DNA from: Rathayibacter rathayi
GTDB taxonomy: Bacteria; Actinomycetota; Actinomycetes; Actinomycetales; Microbacteriaceae
Reading direction: 5' to 3'
NCBI RefSeq assembly: GCF_004011095.1
Contig: NZ_CP028129.1
Coordinates: 1,798,001 to 1,862,000 of the forward strand
Length of the DNA: 64,000 nucleotides
The notes beneath the pieces are model-generated. The model was given only the letters and a program-made list of their open reading frames with translations. It ran no database searches and was not told the DNA's origin. This document shows positions 25,839-34,567 of the stretch, piece after piece. The stretch's first letter is position 1; every line of letters begins with the position of its first letter. Made by a program: the position numbers and the translations under genes.

Positions 25839-27067
25839 ATGGACTGGCAGCAGACACTCGAGGACACGGTCCCATCGGCCTTCATCACCGAGCATCAGCT
25901 CCTCTCGGTGATCGGCAAACCGCCCGCCACCGGCGCGTGGCGCGCGGCGACCACCCGGGTGGCCGCCGCTTCGTCGATGTCGGCCCGTTCGACTTCGAGG
26001 CCGGCGGTCACCTCCCCCACGCCCGCATCGCGTACGAGAGCTGGGGAGAGCTGAACGCGGAGCACGACAACGCGATTCTCGTCCTGCACGCGCTGACCGG
26101 CGACTCCCACCTACTCGGCCGCGGCGAGCCGGGGCACGCCACTGATGGCTGGTGGTCCGGACTCGTCGGACCAGGGCTTGCGATCGACACCGACCGCTTC
26201 TTCGTGGTCGCCCCGAACATGCTCGGTGGCTGCCAGGGCTCCACCGGCCCCGCGTCCCTCGCTCCCGACGGGCACGAATGGGGCGCACGCTTCCCGTACA
26301 CGAGCATCCGCGACCAGGTGCGGGCACAGGTGCGATTCAGCGAGCTGATCGGCGTCGAGCGCTGGCATACGGTCATCGGCGGCTCGATGGGCGGGATGCA
26401 GGCTCTGGAGTGGGGCATCGACCACGCCGAGCGCGTCGCCCGCCTCGCGGTCCTCGCCGCTCCCCCGCGCGCGACCGCCGATCAGATCGCGCTCAACTTC
26501 GTGCAGCTGGAGGCGATCCGCAACGATGCGGCCTTCGCGGGCGGTGCCTACTACGACGCGGGCGACGGACAGGGGCCGTACCACGGCCTCGCGCTCGCCC
26601 GCAGAATGGCGCTGCTCAACTACCGCAGCCCCTCCGAACTCAACGACCGTTTCGAGCGCAGCTGGCAGTCGGGCCTGAGCCCACTCGGCGGCGGCGGCCG
26701 ATTCGCCGTCGAGTCGTACCTCGACTTCCACGGCAACAAGTTCACCCGTCGCTTCGACGCGAACAGCTACATCACGCTGGTCGAGGCGATGAATTCGCAC
26801 GACGTCGGTCGCGGCCGCGGCGGCGAGGCGGCGGCCCTCTCGCGGATCACCAGTCCCACCCTCGTGCTCGGCATCGACAGTGACCGTCTCTTCCCGGTCG
26901 AGGGGCAGCGGATCATCGCCGCGCACGCTCCCGGCGCCCTCGACGACGGAACGGTCGCGGTGATCACGTCGCCGTTCGGCCACGACGGCTTCCTGATCGA
27001 GGACGATGCTGTGGGCGCCCACCTCGCCCGGCTGCTCGCGCACTGCGGCGACAGGCTCTCCCGTTGA
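25839..27067 (+). CDS. metX: Homoserine O-acetyltransferase, with an apparent single-base frameshift near the N-terminus
   Basis: Acetylates homoserine, giving the MetY substrate. The expected N-terminus is in one frame from ATG 25839 (MDWQQTLEDTVPSAF, LLSVIGKPPATGAWR). The rest is in another frame from about 25945: GRRFVDVGPFDFEAGGHLPH, the nucleophile elbow IGGSMGGMQALEW, and the late Asp/His (LGIDSDRLFPV, FGHDGFL). One missing base in CGCGCGGCG at about 25939-25950 explains the break. A GTG at 25937 could alternatively start a 376-residue protein lacking only the first 33 residues. Confidence 0.88.
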
Positions 27068-27114
27068 TTCCGGCGCACGTCGACGATCCGCTCCGATCGG
27101 CCCGGCCAGTGGCT

Positions 27115-27145
27115 ATCGTGTGACGGGGGGCAGCCCCGCCACGAT
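27115..27145 (+). promoter_or_regulatory. Leader stem-loop before the sensor kinase gene
   Basis: ATCGT (27115-27119) pairs with ACGAT (27141-27145), enclosing an inner stem CGGGG/CCCCG around GGCAG. It lies just before the GGAGG ribosome-binding site of the kinase gene and could be a leader hairpin or part of an operator. No function is proven. Confidence 0.35.
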
Positions 27146-27161
27146 CGGAGGGAGCTAGAGC

Positions 27162-28325
27162 GTGCCGATGATCCGCAGTGCTCGCGAGCGCGACCGGCTA
27201 CTGCGCTACTCCGCCTGCGGAATCGGCCTACTCACCGACGCGGGGGCGCTGGGCATGGCACTCATTCCCGGGACTCTGCAGCCCGCCGCTGTCCCCTTCG
27301 CCGTCACCCTCCTCCTGGGAATGATGGCCGCTCACGTCGAACTCGCGCGAACAGGGCGCCGCAGCCGAGTGATCGCCGTGGCGGTCGGCGGTGTGCTCTT
27401 GGTGTGGGGCCTCGCGCTGGGACTTGAACCCGGCGCGGACTTCGCCGGGTTCGTCCTGGTCAATACCGCGAACGCCGTGACCGCGAGCATCGCCGTGGTG
27501 GTGACGACGTCGCCGCGCCGCCTGGTCATCGTACTGCCGGTGCTGATCCCGAGCGTGATCGCCTCGATGGTCGTCTCCAGCGGCACCATGATTCCCGCCG
27601 TCGTCTTCCAGTCGCTGCTGCCCTGGGGCACGCTGTGCGGCTTCGCGCTCTGGATCAGCACGGCGGTCCCGCGGGTCGTGCGGCGCATCGACAGCATCGG
27701 CAACGCACACCGCGTCGAGCGCCAGGCCAGCGAGACTGAGGCGCAGCGCCGACAGGGTGCTCGCCTCCTGCACGACACCGTCCTGGCCACGCTTACCCTC
27801 CTCGCGCACTCGGGCCGCGGAGTGTCGGTCGACGCACTCCGGCAGCAGGCCGCCCAGGACGCGCAGCTCCTGCGCCAGTTGCGGCTCGGCGGGACACCGA
27901 CGCCCAGCGCCTCCGGCTCCTACCAGCTGACCAGCGTGACCACCGCTCCCGCAGCCAACACGCTCGAAACCGTCCGCCACCGCTTCGGCCGGATGGGTCT
28001 CGACGTGATCTGGCACGGCTCCGGCCAGGTGGCGCTCACAGGGGTCGCGCTCGACTCCTTCGTGCTCGCCCTCGCGGAATGCCTCGAGAACGTGCGCCGC
28101 CACTCCGGGGTCGCCTCGGCCGACGTGACGATCACCGAGGACGAGACGACCGTCCGCGCGATGGTCACCGACGCCGGTGCCGGCTTCGACATCGCGACCG
28201 TCCCGGACTCCAAGCTCGGCTTGAAAGAATCCGTGATCGCGCGAGTCGGCGATGTCGGCGGGCGCACCCGGTTGTTCAGCGCGCCGGGATCCGGGACCAC
28301 GGTGGTGCTGGAAGTGCCCAAGTGA
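27162..28325 (+). CDS. Sensor histidine kinase, LiaS/DesK-type
   Basis: 387 residues from GTG 27162. About five or six membrane helices occupy the first 170 residues (GLLTDAGALGMALIPG, VTLLLGMMAAHVELA, VIALSFVL-like segments). The phosphoacceptor block is RLLHDTVLATLTLLAHSG, followed by a HATPase with LAECLENVRRHSGVASADV (N-box) and MVTDAGAGFDI (G-box). It should phosphorylate the response regulator two genes downstream. The signal is unknown; with so little outside the membrane, it may sense the envelope. Confidence 0.88.
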   Translation: MPMIRSARERDRLLRYSACGIGLLTDAGALGMALIPGTLQPAAVPFAVTLLLGMMAAHVELARTGRRSRVIAVAVGGVLLVWGLALGLEPGADFAGFVLVNTANAVTASIAVVVTTSPRRLVIVLPVLIPSVIASMVVSSGTMIPAVVFQSLLPWGTLCGFALWISTAVPRVVRRIDSIGNAHRVERQASETEAQRRQGARLLHDTVLATLTLLAHSGRGVSVDALRQQAAQDAQLLRQLRLGGTPTPSASGSYQLTSVTTAPAANTLETVRHRFGRMGLDVIWHGSGQVALTGVALDSFVLALAECLENVRRHSGVASADVTITEDETTVRAMVTDAGAGFDIATVPDSKLGLKESVIARVGDVGGRTRLFSAPGSGTTVVLEVPK

Positions 28326-29569
28326 GCGCGGAACCCCGAACGCCCGCACCGCTGCTCAGCGGAGGCGGGGCCGGGCCGCCGGTGGACGGCTCCGCGCGGG
28401 CGAGACGCTCGACCCGGTCGGCGCGCCGTCAGCAGGAGGGATTGGGCACCAATTACCTCGGCAGCGGCCTGAACGGCATCGCCGCCGCGATCCTGGCCTA
28501 CGAGCTGCTGATCTTCCTCTCGACCTCGGCCCGCTACAGCGCCGTCGCACCGGCCGCGGTCGCCTGGATCCTCGTGATCCTCGCTTTCGGCTCCACCGTG
28601 CTCGCGATCCGCGTGAGCGGCCGACGCCTTCCCTTCGCCGTCTACCTCTGCTTCCTCCTCACGATCGGCGTCGCCGTCGGACTCGATCTGATGGCGGTGG
28701 CCGGCTCCGGTTCCGCGCGCACCGTCCCCACTGCCGCCGTCGCTGCGGCCGTTGCCCACGCCGCGTTGATCGTCCACCGGCGCGGAGCCGAGGTCCTCGT
28801 CGTGGGCGTGCTCGTCTCGATCGCCGAGGTCGTGGTGTTCCTCTCGATGGAATCCGGCGGAGCCGGTGTGCTCTCGGTGCGAATCAGCGCGCTCATCGTC
28901 ACGATCGCCCCGGCTGTCGTCTTCGTCGTGATGATGCGCGGATTCCGCAGAATGGTGCAGTTTGAAACCGACCGCGCGCTCGTTCAGAGCACCACCCTCG
29001 GCCCCCGCTACGCGGTCGGGATGCTCGCCTCCGAAGAGCTGGCACGGCTCGACCTGGCCGCCGAGCGTCTCCTCACCGAGGTCGGCGACGGCTCGGTGCG
29101 CCTCCCCCTCGACTCGCCGCGCGCCGCGCACGCGACCTCACTTGCCACGCAGCTCCGTCTCCACCTGATCGAGGGACGCCGCGAGACGTGGCTGCACCAC
29201 GCCGTCCTCGAATCGGAGCTACTCTCGCCCCTCGTCGACCTCGACGACCCGGACGGAACCGCCGGACTCCTCGGCCACCACCAGCGCGACGGGCTTCTCT
29301 CAGCGATCTGGCTGATTGCCGACAGCGCGACCGGATTCGCCGTCGTTCTGCACGTCGAATCGGGCAGGCCCCGTGATTCGGGAGCCGAAACGACGACCCA
29401 TAGCCTCCTCGTTCCGATCATTCTTCACTCCTCAGGCGCGCCCTTGCGTGTAGTCGATCCTGCGACGTGGGAAGCTATCGCTCAGGTCGGCGTCTTCCGC
29501 GACACCTCGCGTGACGGGGAACTCAGGATCGAAATCGACTGCCTGGTCGACAACCCTGCCGACCGATGA
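28322..29569 (+). CDS. Membrane protein of unknown function inside a two-component operon
   Basis: 415 residues starting at GTG 28322, overlapping the kinase stop by four bases. After a Pro/Arg-rich start, six or so hydrophobic segments fill residues 45-220 (GIAAAILAYELLIFLS, VAWILVILAFGSTVLAI, AALIVHRRGAEVLVVGVLVS). The soluble second half (GPRYAVGMLASEELARLDLA, ESELLSPLVDLDDPDGTAGL) has no His-phosphoacceptor or ATP-binding motif. The arrangement parallels a kinase that lost catalysis. It may be a sensing partner of the kinase; this is inference from position and topology. Confidence 0.8.
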   Translation: MSAEPRTPAPLLSGGGAGPPVDGSARARRSTRSARRQQEGLGTNYLGSGLNGIAAAILAYELLIFLSTSARYSAVAPAAVAWILVILAFGSTVLAIRVSGRRLPFAVYLCFLLTIGVAVGLDLMAVAGSGSARTVPTAAVAAAVAHAALIVHRRGAEVLVVGVLVSIAEVVVFLSMESGGAGVLSVRISALIVTIAPAVVFVVMMRGFRRMVQFETDRALVQSTTLGPRYAVGMLASEELARLDLAAERLLTEVGDGSVRLPLDSPRAAHATSLATQLRLHLIEGRRETWLHHAVLESELLSPLVDLDDPDGTAGLLGHHQRDGLLSAIWLIADSATGFAVVLHVESGRPRDSGAETTTHSLLVPIILHSSGAPLRVVDPATWEAIAQVGVFRDTSRDGELRIEIDCLVDNPADR

Positions 29570-29589
29570 GCAGCCGCCGGAAGGCCGTA

Positions 29590-29610
29590 GACGACCGACG
29601 ACCGACGACC
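29590..29610. repeat. Three tandem GACGACC heptamers in the response-regulator leader
   Basis: GACGACC is repeated three times without interruption, ending two bases before the GAAGGA ribosome-binding site of the response regulator. Slipped-strand changes here would alter spacing in the leader, not the reading frame. Confidence 0.85.
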
Positions 29611-29621
29611 GAAGGACACCG

Positions 29622-30281
29622 ATGACACCCACCGCTGAATCGAAGATCACGCTCGCAGTCGTGGACGACCACAAGATGCTCCTCGGGGCGCTGACGGAGT
29701 GGATCCGCGGAGCCGCGTCCGACATCCAGCTGGTCGCCGCAGTCGCCTCCTGGCCCGAGCTGCTCACGCACCCCGAGTTCCCCGTCGACGTCGTCCTCCT
29801 CGACCTCGACCTGAAGGACAACATCCCGATCTCGGTGAAGCTCTCGACACTCAAAACCACCGGCGTGAAAACCGTCCTGATGAGCACCTACTCCGAGCCT
29901 GCCGTGGTGCGCGAAGCACTCGCCTCCGGCGCGCTCGGCTACCTGGTGAAGACCGAGGACGCCGACATGATCGTCGAAGCGATCCGCGCGGCCAAGGATG
30001 GCCACTCCTACATCTCCCACGAGCTCGACATGGCGCTCTCCACTGGCGACTCCGACGGAGCCCCTAAGCTCAGTGCTCAGGAACGGCGCGTGATGGCCCT
30101 CTACGGCGGCGGCGAACCGGTGAAGTCGGTCGCGTTCGAGCTGGGCATCTCGGAGGAGACGGCGAAGTCTTACCTCAAGCGGATCCGCGAGAAGTACCGC
30201 GTCGTCGGCATCGACGTGGGCACCAAGGTCGCGCTGCGCAAGCGCGCCATCCACGATGGGATCCTGATCGAGACGGATTGA
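29622..30281 (+). CDS. NarL/LuxR-type response regulator
   Basis: 219 residues. The receiver domain has the acidic pair LAVVDDHKMLL, phosphoacceptor Asp in VDVVLLDLDLKDN and conserved Lys in LGYLVKTEDADMI. The C-terminal helix-turn-helix (LSAQERRVMALYGGGEPVKS, GISEETAKSYLKRIREKY) binds DNA. It follows the kinase and membrane protein genes on the same strand with a 52-bp gap, so it is almost certainly the cognate regulator. Confidence 0.92.
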   Translation: MTPTAESKITLAVVDDHKMLLGALTEWIRGAASDIQLVAAVASWPELLTHPEFPVDVVLLDLDLKDNIPISVKLSTLKTTGVKTVLMSTYSEPAVVREALASGALGYLVKTEDADMIVEAIRAAKDGHSYISHELDMALSTGDSDGAPKLSAQERRVMALYGGGEPVKSVAFELGISEETAKSYLKRIREKYRVVGIDVGTKVALRKRAIHDGILIETD

Positions 30282-30364
30282 GTCCGATTCCGCGGCGGAC
30301 CCCGCCCGCCGCGGCGCAGTCGGCGTCTCGACGTGATGCGGCTCTCGAACTGCCGGCTGGCCCT

Positions 30365-30427
30365 CCGCGAGATGCCTCTTATGACGGGCCTCGTCGGCGT
30401 GTCGGCGTCATAAGTGGCATCTCGCGG
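30365..30427. repeat. 22-bp inverted repeat between convergent genes
   Basis: Arms 30365-30386 and 30406-30427 pair over 22 bases with a single T/T mismatch in the middle (core CTTATGACG / CGTCATAAG). The 19-base spacer is GC-rich. It lies between the response regulator and the convergent alcohol dehydrogenase, so a bidirectional terminator is the simplest reading. The unusually long arms and AT-richer core could also mark a miniature mobile element. The rest of 30282-30526 has no gene. Confidence 0.8.
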
Positions 30428-30526
30428 CGGGTATCGGTACGGAGCGTTCGGGCGGGCGAAGAGCTCCTCAACTCACGAGCACCTTGCTCAGCCACCGGGC
30501 AGGAACGGCAGGCTCCGGAGCGCGCC

Positions 30527-31564
30527 TCAGGGGGTGAGGACAGCGACCGTCATGCCGGGGGTGGTGGCGGAAGCATCCATCGCGGCGAGGGCGGCGGGCA
30601 GATCCTCGAAGGCGATCGTGCGGCCGACGGAGTCGGCGGGGCGCAGGCGGCCGGCGACGATGTCGTCGAGGAGGGCGGTATAGCCGCCGCGGGCGATTCC
30701 GTGGCTGCCGAGCAGCTCGAGTTCCAGGGCGATGACGCGGCCGAGCGGAATCGCCGGCGCCGCCTCGGGCCCGAGCAGCAGACCGACCTGCACATGCCGG
30801 CCACGCGGACGCAGCACGGCGATCGACGCCTCCGCCGTGACCCTGCTACCCACGGCGTCGATCGCGAGATGCGCCCCTCCTCCCGTCGCCGCCCGGACCG
30901 CGTCGACAGCTCCTGAACCGCCCGCGACGACGACCGCACCGAGCGCTCGAGCGGCCTCGAGCGCCGCCACCGAAACGTCCGACGCCACCACCCGGGCCCC
31001 GGCCGCCAGCGCGACGATCACCGCGGACAGCCCCACCCCGCCGCAGCCGAACACCGCCACCCACTCCCCCGGCGCGACCCGCCCGCGCACATGCAGCGCG
31101 TGGTAGGCAGTCCCAAAACGGCAGCCGAGCCCGGCCGCTTCGATGAAGCCGACGGCGTCCGGCAGACGCACCAGGTTGAGGTCCGCGTTTGGCACGACCA
31201 GCGCCTCAGCGTACGACCCATCGAGAGTGAAGCCCGGCTGCTCCTGGCGGAGGCACACCTGCGTCGCGCCCTCGCGGCACTGCTCGCACTCACCGCAGGC
31301 GAACACGAACGCAGCGGTGACCCGGTCGCCGACCGCGACACGGGTGACGGCGGACCCGACCTCCGACACCGTCCCCGCGAACTCGTGGCCGGGGATCTGC
31401 GGCAGCACGACGGAGTCGTCGTGCCCCTTCCACGCGTGCCAATCGCTCCGGCAGACCCCGGTCGCGGCGACCCGGACCACGGCCCCCTCGACGGGACAGA
31501 CCGGATCAGGGACCTCGATGATCTCGGGGAGGGCATCGAAGGAGGAGTAACTGATGGCGCGCAT
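30527..31564 (-). CDS. Zinc-dependent alcohol dehydrogenase family protein
   Basis: 345 residues, MDR superfamily. Catalytic zinc ligands are in TGVCRSDWHAWKG and LPQIPGHEFAGTVSEVG. The structural zinc Cys set is CGECEQCREGATQVC. The Rossmann nucleotide loop is WVAVFGCGGVGLSAVIVALA. It should oxidise a primary or secondary alcohol or polyol with NAD(P). ATG 31564 is the first convincing start; anything upstream is non-coding on this strand. It follows the peptide/ABC operon in the same direction, 122 bp away. Confidence 0.9.
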   Translation of the reverse strand: MRAISYSSFDALPEIIEVPDPVCPVEGAVVRVAATGVCRSDWHAWKGHDDSVVLPQIPGHEFAGTVSEVGSAVTRVAVGDRVTAAFVFACGECEQCREGATQVCLRQEQPGFTLDGSYAEALVVPNADLNLVRLPDAVGFIEAAGLGCRFGTAYHALHVRGRVAPGEWVAVFGCGGVGLSAVIVALAAGARVVASDVSVAALEAARALGAVVVAGGSGAVDAVRAATGGGAHLAIDAVGSRVTAEASIAVLRPRGRHVQVGLLLGPEAAPAIPLGRVIALELELLGSHGIARGGYTALLDDIVAGRLRPADSVGRTIAFEDLPAALAAMDASATTPGMTVAVLTP

Positions 31565-31686
31565 GACGCCAGTGTTCCAGAGCACCAGGAACAGTCCTCG
31601 GATTCTGGCGCGCCCTGGCCGTGTGAGCAGCGCTCTGACGCTATCGCCGATGACCGCAGCCAGGGCCGGCCGCAGCCAGTGCCGAC

Positions 31687-32787
31687 CTAAGGGACTCGCA
31701 GTTCTTTCACCGGTTCTCTTCGTGCCGCCACGGTCGCCGGAACGAGGGCGGCGACAGTGCTCGCCGCGATGGCGAGAACAGCGACTGCGACGCAGAATTC
31801 CGCATCGGGCAGCGGATCGCCGGACGCCACAAGACTGAGCAGTGCGGCGGCACTTCCCACACAGACGCCGATCACACTCAGAAGGGCCACCTGCGTCGTC
31901 ACGAGACCGGCGATGAGCGAGCGAGATGCGCCGAGCGCACGGCGGCGCCCGAAGTCCTTCCTCTTCATCATGACGAAGGCGTAAAGGACCGCGGTCTCGA
32001 GGACAGCAGAGAGCAGGAAGACTCCTGCGACCAGCCCACCACCGAAATCCCCTAGTCGCCCGTCCACTACTCCACGCAGCCGCGCTAGTGTCTCGCTTGT
32101 CGATACCGTCACGGCGCTCGGGTCGTCGGCGGCGAGGAGCGACTGTGCCGCGGCTGAGACGGCAGCGACCGACTGGGGCTCTCCCGCGATCACCACGAGT
32201 CGACTGACAGCGTCGCGCCCCTGCGACGCCTCGTGCGGAAGAACGACAAGCGGCTCCAAGTCGCTCAGATAATCCGGCACGGACAGCCGCCCGACCACCG
32301 CATGACCATCGCCGTCCGCTGCGACGATGCCACCACTCGGCAGGCGCATTCCGAGCGTCGCGAGCGCGCGCGGAGAAGCCCAAGCATCCTCATCGGGCGG
32401 TGTCCCGGCGCGGCTGATCCCTAACGATTGCGCGTCGTTCGTCCAGAGCCGGCGAACAGGAACCTTCGCCCCGCCGGCTATCGCAACGTTCGTGACATCG
32501 GTCGCGCTACTGAAAGCGCCTACCCACTCCACATCTTCGACCGATGCGATTCGATCGACCACATCCGGCGTGAGACCGGCATTCGGCTCCGCGTGGATCA
32601 CGATCGCACGCGTACCGATCGCATCGACTGATTGCACGACCGAGCGCTGCGCACCGACCGTGCGACCCGTCGTCAGCAGAACAGTCGCGCACAGCCCACC
32701 CACCACGATCATCGTGATGAGTGAGGGAAGAAGCTGTGCGCGGGCGATCGCAACGGCTTCGCGGACAATGGAGAGGGCGTGGGTCAT
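31687..32787 (-). CDS. ABC transporter permease (FtsX/MacB-like) of the peptide operon
   Basis: 366 residues. An N-terminal membrane helix (LLPSLITMIVVGGLCATVLL) precedes a large extracytoplasmic domain, then three C-terminal helices (GGGLVAGVFLLSAVLETAVL, RSLIAGLVTTQVALLSVIGV, FCVAVAVLAIAASTVAALVP) with the FtsX loop KRKDFGRRRALGASRS. This is the four-helix MacB-type layout used to move peptides or lipoproteins mechanically rather than classical import. Its ATG overlaps the ATPase stop by four bases. Confidence 0.88.
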   Translation of the reverse strand: MTHALSIVREAVAIARAQLLPSLITMIVVGGLCATVLLTTGRTVGAQRSVVQSVDAIGTRAIVIHAEPNAGLTPDVVDRIASVEDVEWVGAFSSATDVTNVAIAGGAKVPVRRLWTNDAQSLGISRAGTPPDEDAWASPRALATLGMRLPSGGIVAADGDGHAVVGRLSVPDYLSDLEPLVVLPHEASQGRDAVSRLVVIAGEPQSVAAVSAAAQSLLAADDPSAVTVSTSETLARLRGVVDGRLGDFGGGLVAGVFLLSAVLETAVLYAFVMMKRKDFGRRRALGASRSLIAGLVTTQVALLSVIGVCVGSAAALLSLVASGDPLPDAEFCVAVAVLAIAASTVAALVPATVAARREPVKELRVP

Positions 32788-33422
32788 AGCATCACGTTTC
32801 GCGAACAGCGAGCAACGAGTTCCGGATCGTGCGTCACGACGATGACCGTCGCGCCGGTTCGTGCATGTTCATGGAATGCAGTGACCACCGCTCTCGCCGT
32901 CACAGGGTCGAGATTACCGGTCGGTTCGTCCGCCAAGAGTATCTTCGGGCGGTTCAGTAGTGCCCGACAGAGGGCTATTCTCTGTGCCTGTCCGCCCGAA
33001 ACACGTCCGGGCGTGGCGCTCGCACGAAGATCGACGCCGAATCGAGTCAAGAGTTCCCTCGCCCGAGGGATCGCCTCGGCCCGGCGCTCGTGTCGATAAA
33101 GGGTGGTTTCCAGGACGTTGTCGAGCACGGTTCTCGTCGGGTCTAGAGCAGCGTCTTGGAACACGAAACCGAAGACCTCGGCTCTCAGACGCGATCGGAG
33201 GGCATCGTTCATTCCCGCCACACTCACTCCGCCCACGAGTACAGAGCCGGATTGCGGCCGGAGCATCAGCCCGAGAAGATATAGCAAGGTCGACTTGCCC
33301 CGACCGGACGCTCCCGTGATAGCGACCACTTCCCCGGGGTCGAAGCGACCACTCCAGTTCGTCAGGATCGGCGTTCTCGAGTCGTACGAGAAGTCGACTC
33401 CCTGCGCCGAGAGCACGCTCAC
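32784..33422 (-). CDS. ABC transporter ATP-binding protein (LolD/lactococcin-972-export-like)
   Basis: 212 residues. Walker A ITGASGRGKSTLLYLLG, Q-loop FGFVFQDAALDPTRTVLDNV, signature GRVSGGQAQRIALCRALL, Walker B ILLADEPTGNLD and the H-loop VIVVTHDPELV are intact. It drives the adjacent FtsX-like permease. Similar ATPases sit in bacteriocin export and immunity clusters of Gram-positive bacteria. The GTG start overlaps the adaptor stop by four bases. Confidence 0.92.
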   Translation of the reverse strand: MSVLSAQGVDFSYDSRTPILTNWSGRFDPGEVVAITGASGRGKSTLLYLLGLMLRPQSGSVLVGGVSVAGMNDALRSRLRAEVFGFVFQDAALDPTRTVLDNVLETTLYRHERRAEAIPRARELLTRFGVDLRASATPGRVSGGQAQRIALCRALLNRPKILLADEPTGNLDPVTARAVVTAFHEHARTGATVIVVTHDPELVARCSRNVML

Positions 33423-34567
33423 TGTCCCTGCGCAGGTACTCGCACCGGCAGCCCCTCGGTAACGCCGTCGACCACCGACATTCCTCGTGCGCTCGCCGTG
33501 ACGGTCACAGCATGCTCGAGTCCCTGGTCGTCGGTGACCGCGATAGACCCGTCAGCGTCCGTCAGGAGTGCCGCCGTCGGAACGGTGATCCCCGTCACCG
33601 ACTCGACGGTGATGAGCCGTGAGGAGAGGAGCGCCGAGCCCGTGACGGGGACCGACGCGCAGTCGTTACCGCAGATCGGCGCTCCCTCGGCGCCCGACAG
33701 AGTGATGCGGACATTCCCGTCCGACGTCTCCCCACGCCGATCAGAGGTGAAGCCCTGCCACTGGTGACCCACAGGACCTCCTATCTCGACTCGAGTATCT
33801 CGTGGGGTCGTCTGCGCCTGAGCCGGAGTCATCACGATCGTGAATTCTGGACTCTCCGGGAGACTCTGGACCAGTTCTTCCCCGCCGACCAGCGAAGCGC
33901 CACGTTTCACTCTGTCGGTGTCGAGCGAGAGACGCGCGGGCAGGGTCGGCAGGTAAAGGATGTCGCCGGCCTTGACGATCCCGTCGGTATCGATTCTCTC
34001 CGACCTCTGCCATGCCTGGACAGCATTCTTCGTGCTCACGCCGAATACCCCGTCGTTTGGGGAATCGTAGAAGTCGAGTGCCGCCAGCATCGCCTGCAAC
34101 TGCTGCACATCAGCGCCGACGGATCCGACAGTCACATCGCGAAACGCGGGGATCTCGCCCTGCGCAATGACAACGGGTCGGAGGTCGACCGAGTAGATCT
34201 CGGCGCCGTCCGTCACTTCTTCTCCAGCCTCGATCTCGACTGTTGTGACCGTTCCCACCGCCCGGTTGGTGCCGGCGGGGCTCGAATTCCATTGGGCGGT
34301 CGCCGTAACGGATAGTGCCTGTCCGACCTGCCCCGTGGACGCGGCAACGAAGGTGAACGGCGCGATATCCAGTGCGGTAGGCGGTTCCGGCGCCAGTACC
34401 CTCGCAGCGGACCACCCGACTCCGGCTCCAACGAGAAGGATCAGTAGGACCCCGCCGATCACCGGCGCGATTCTTCGTCGACTACTCCTTTCTCGAAGCA
34501 GGACCGTGAAGTCGAGAGCATCTGTCAGGGGGGAGATCTCGTCGGTCGTCATCGAGGGGCGGCTCAC
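33419..34567 (-). CDS. Membrane-anchored adaptor with peptidoglycan-binding domain (HlyD-like)
   Basis: 382 residues from GTG 34567. One membrane helix near residue 40 (IAPVIGGVLLILLVGAGVGW) is followed by an adaptor-type beta domain. Next comes a PF01471 peptidoglycan-binding repeat (VGSVGADVQQLQAMLAALDF, DGVFGVSTKNAVQAWQRSE), then more beta structure to the C-terminus. It resembles periplasmic adaptor subunits of tripartite efflux pumps adapted to a cell wall without outer membrane. It presumably links the FtsX-like permease to the wall. Confidence 0.85.
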   Translation of the reverse strand: MSRPSMTTDEISPLTDALDFTVLLRERSSRRRIAPVIGGVLLILLVGAGVGWSAARVLAPEPPTALDIAPFTFVAASTGQVGQALSVTATAQWNSSPAGTNRAVGTVTTVEIEAGEEVTDGAEIYSVDLRPVVIAQGEIPAFRDVTVGSVGADVQQLQAMLAALDFYDSPNDGVFGVSTKNAVQAWQRSERIDTDGIVKAGDILYLPTLPARLSLDTDRVKRGASLVGGEELVQSLPESPEFTIVMTPAQAQTTPRDTRVEIGGPVGHQWQGFTSDRRGETSDGNVRITLSGAEGAPICGNDCASVPVTGSALLSSRLITVESVTGITVPTAALLTDADGSIAVTDDQGLEHAVTVTASARGMSVVDGVTEGLPVRVPAQGQ

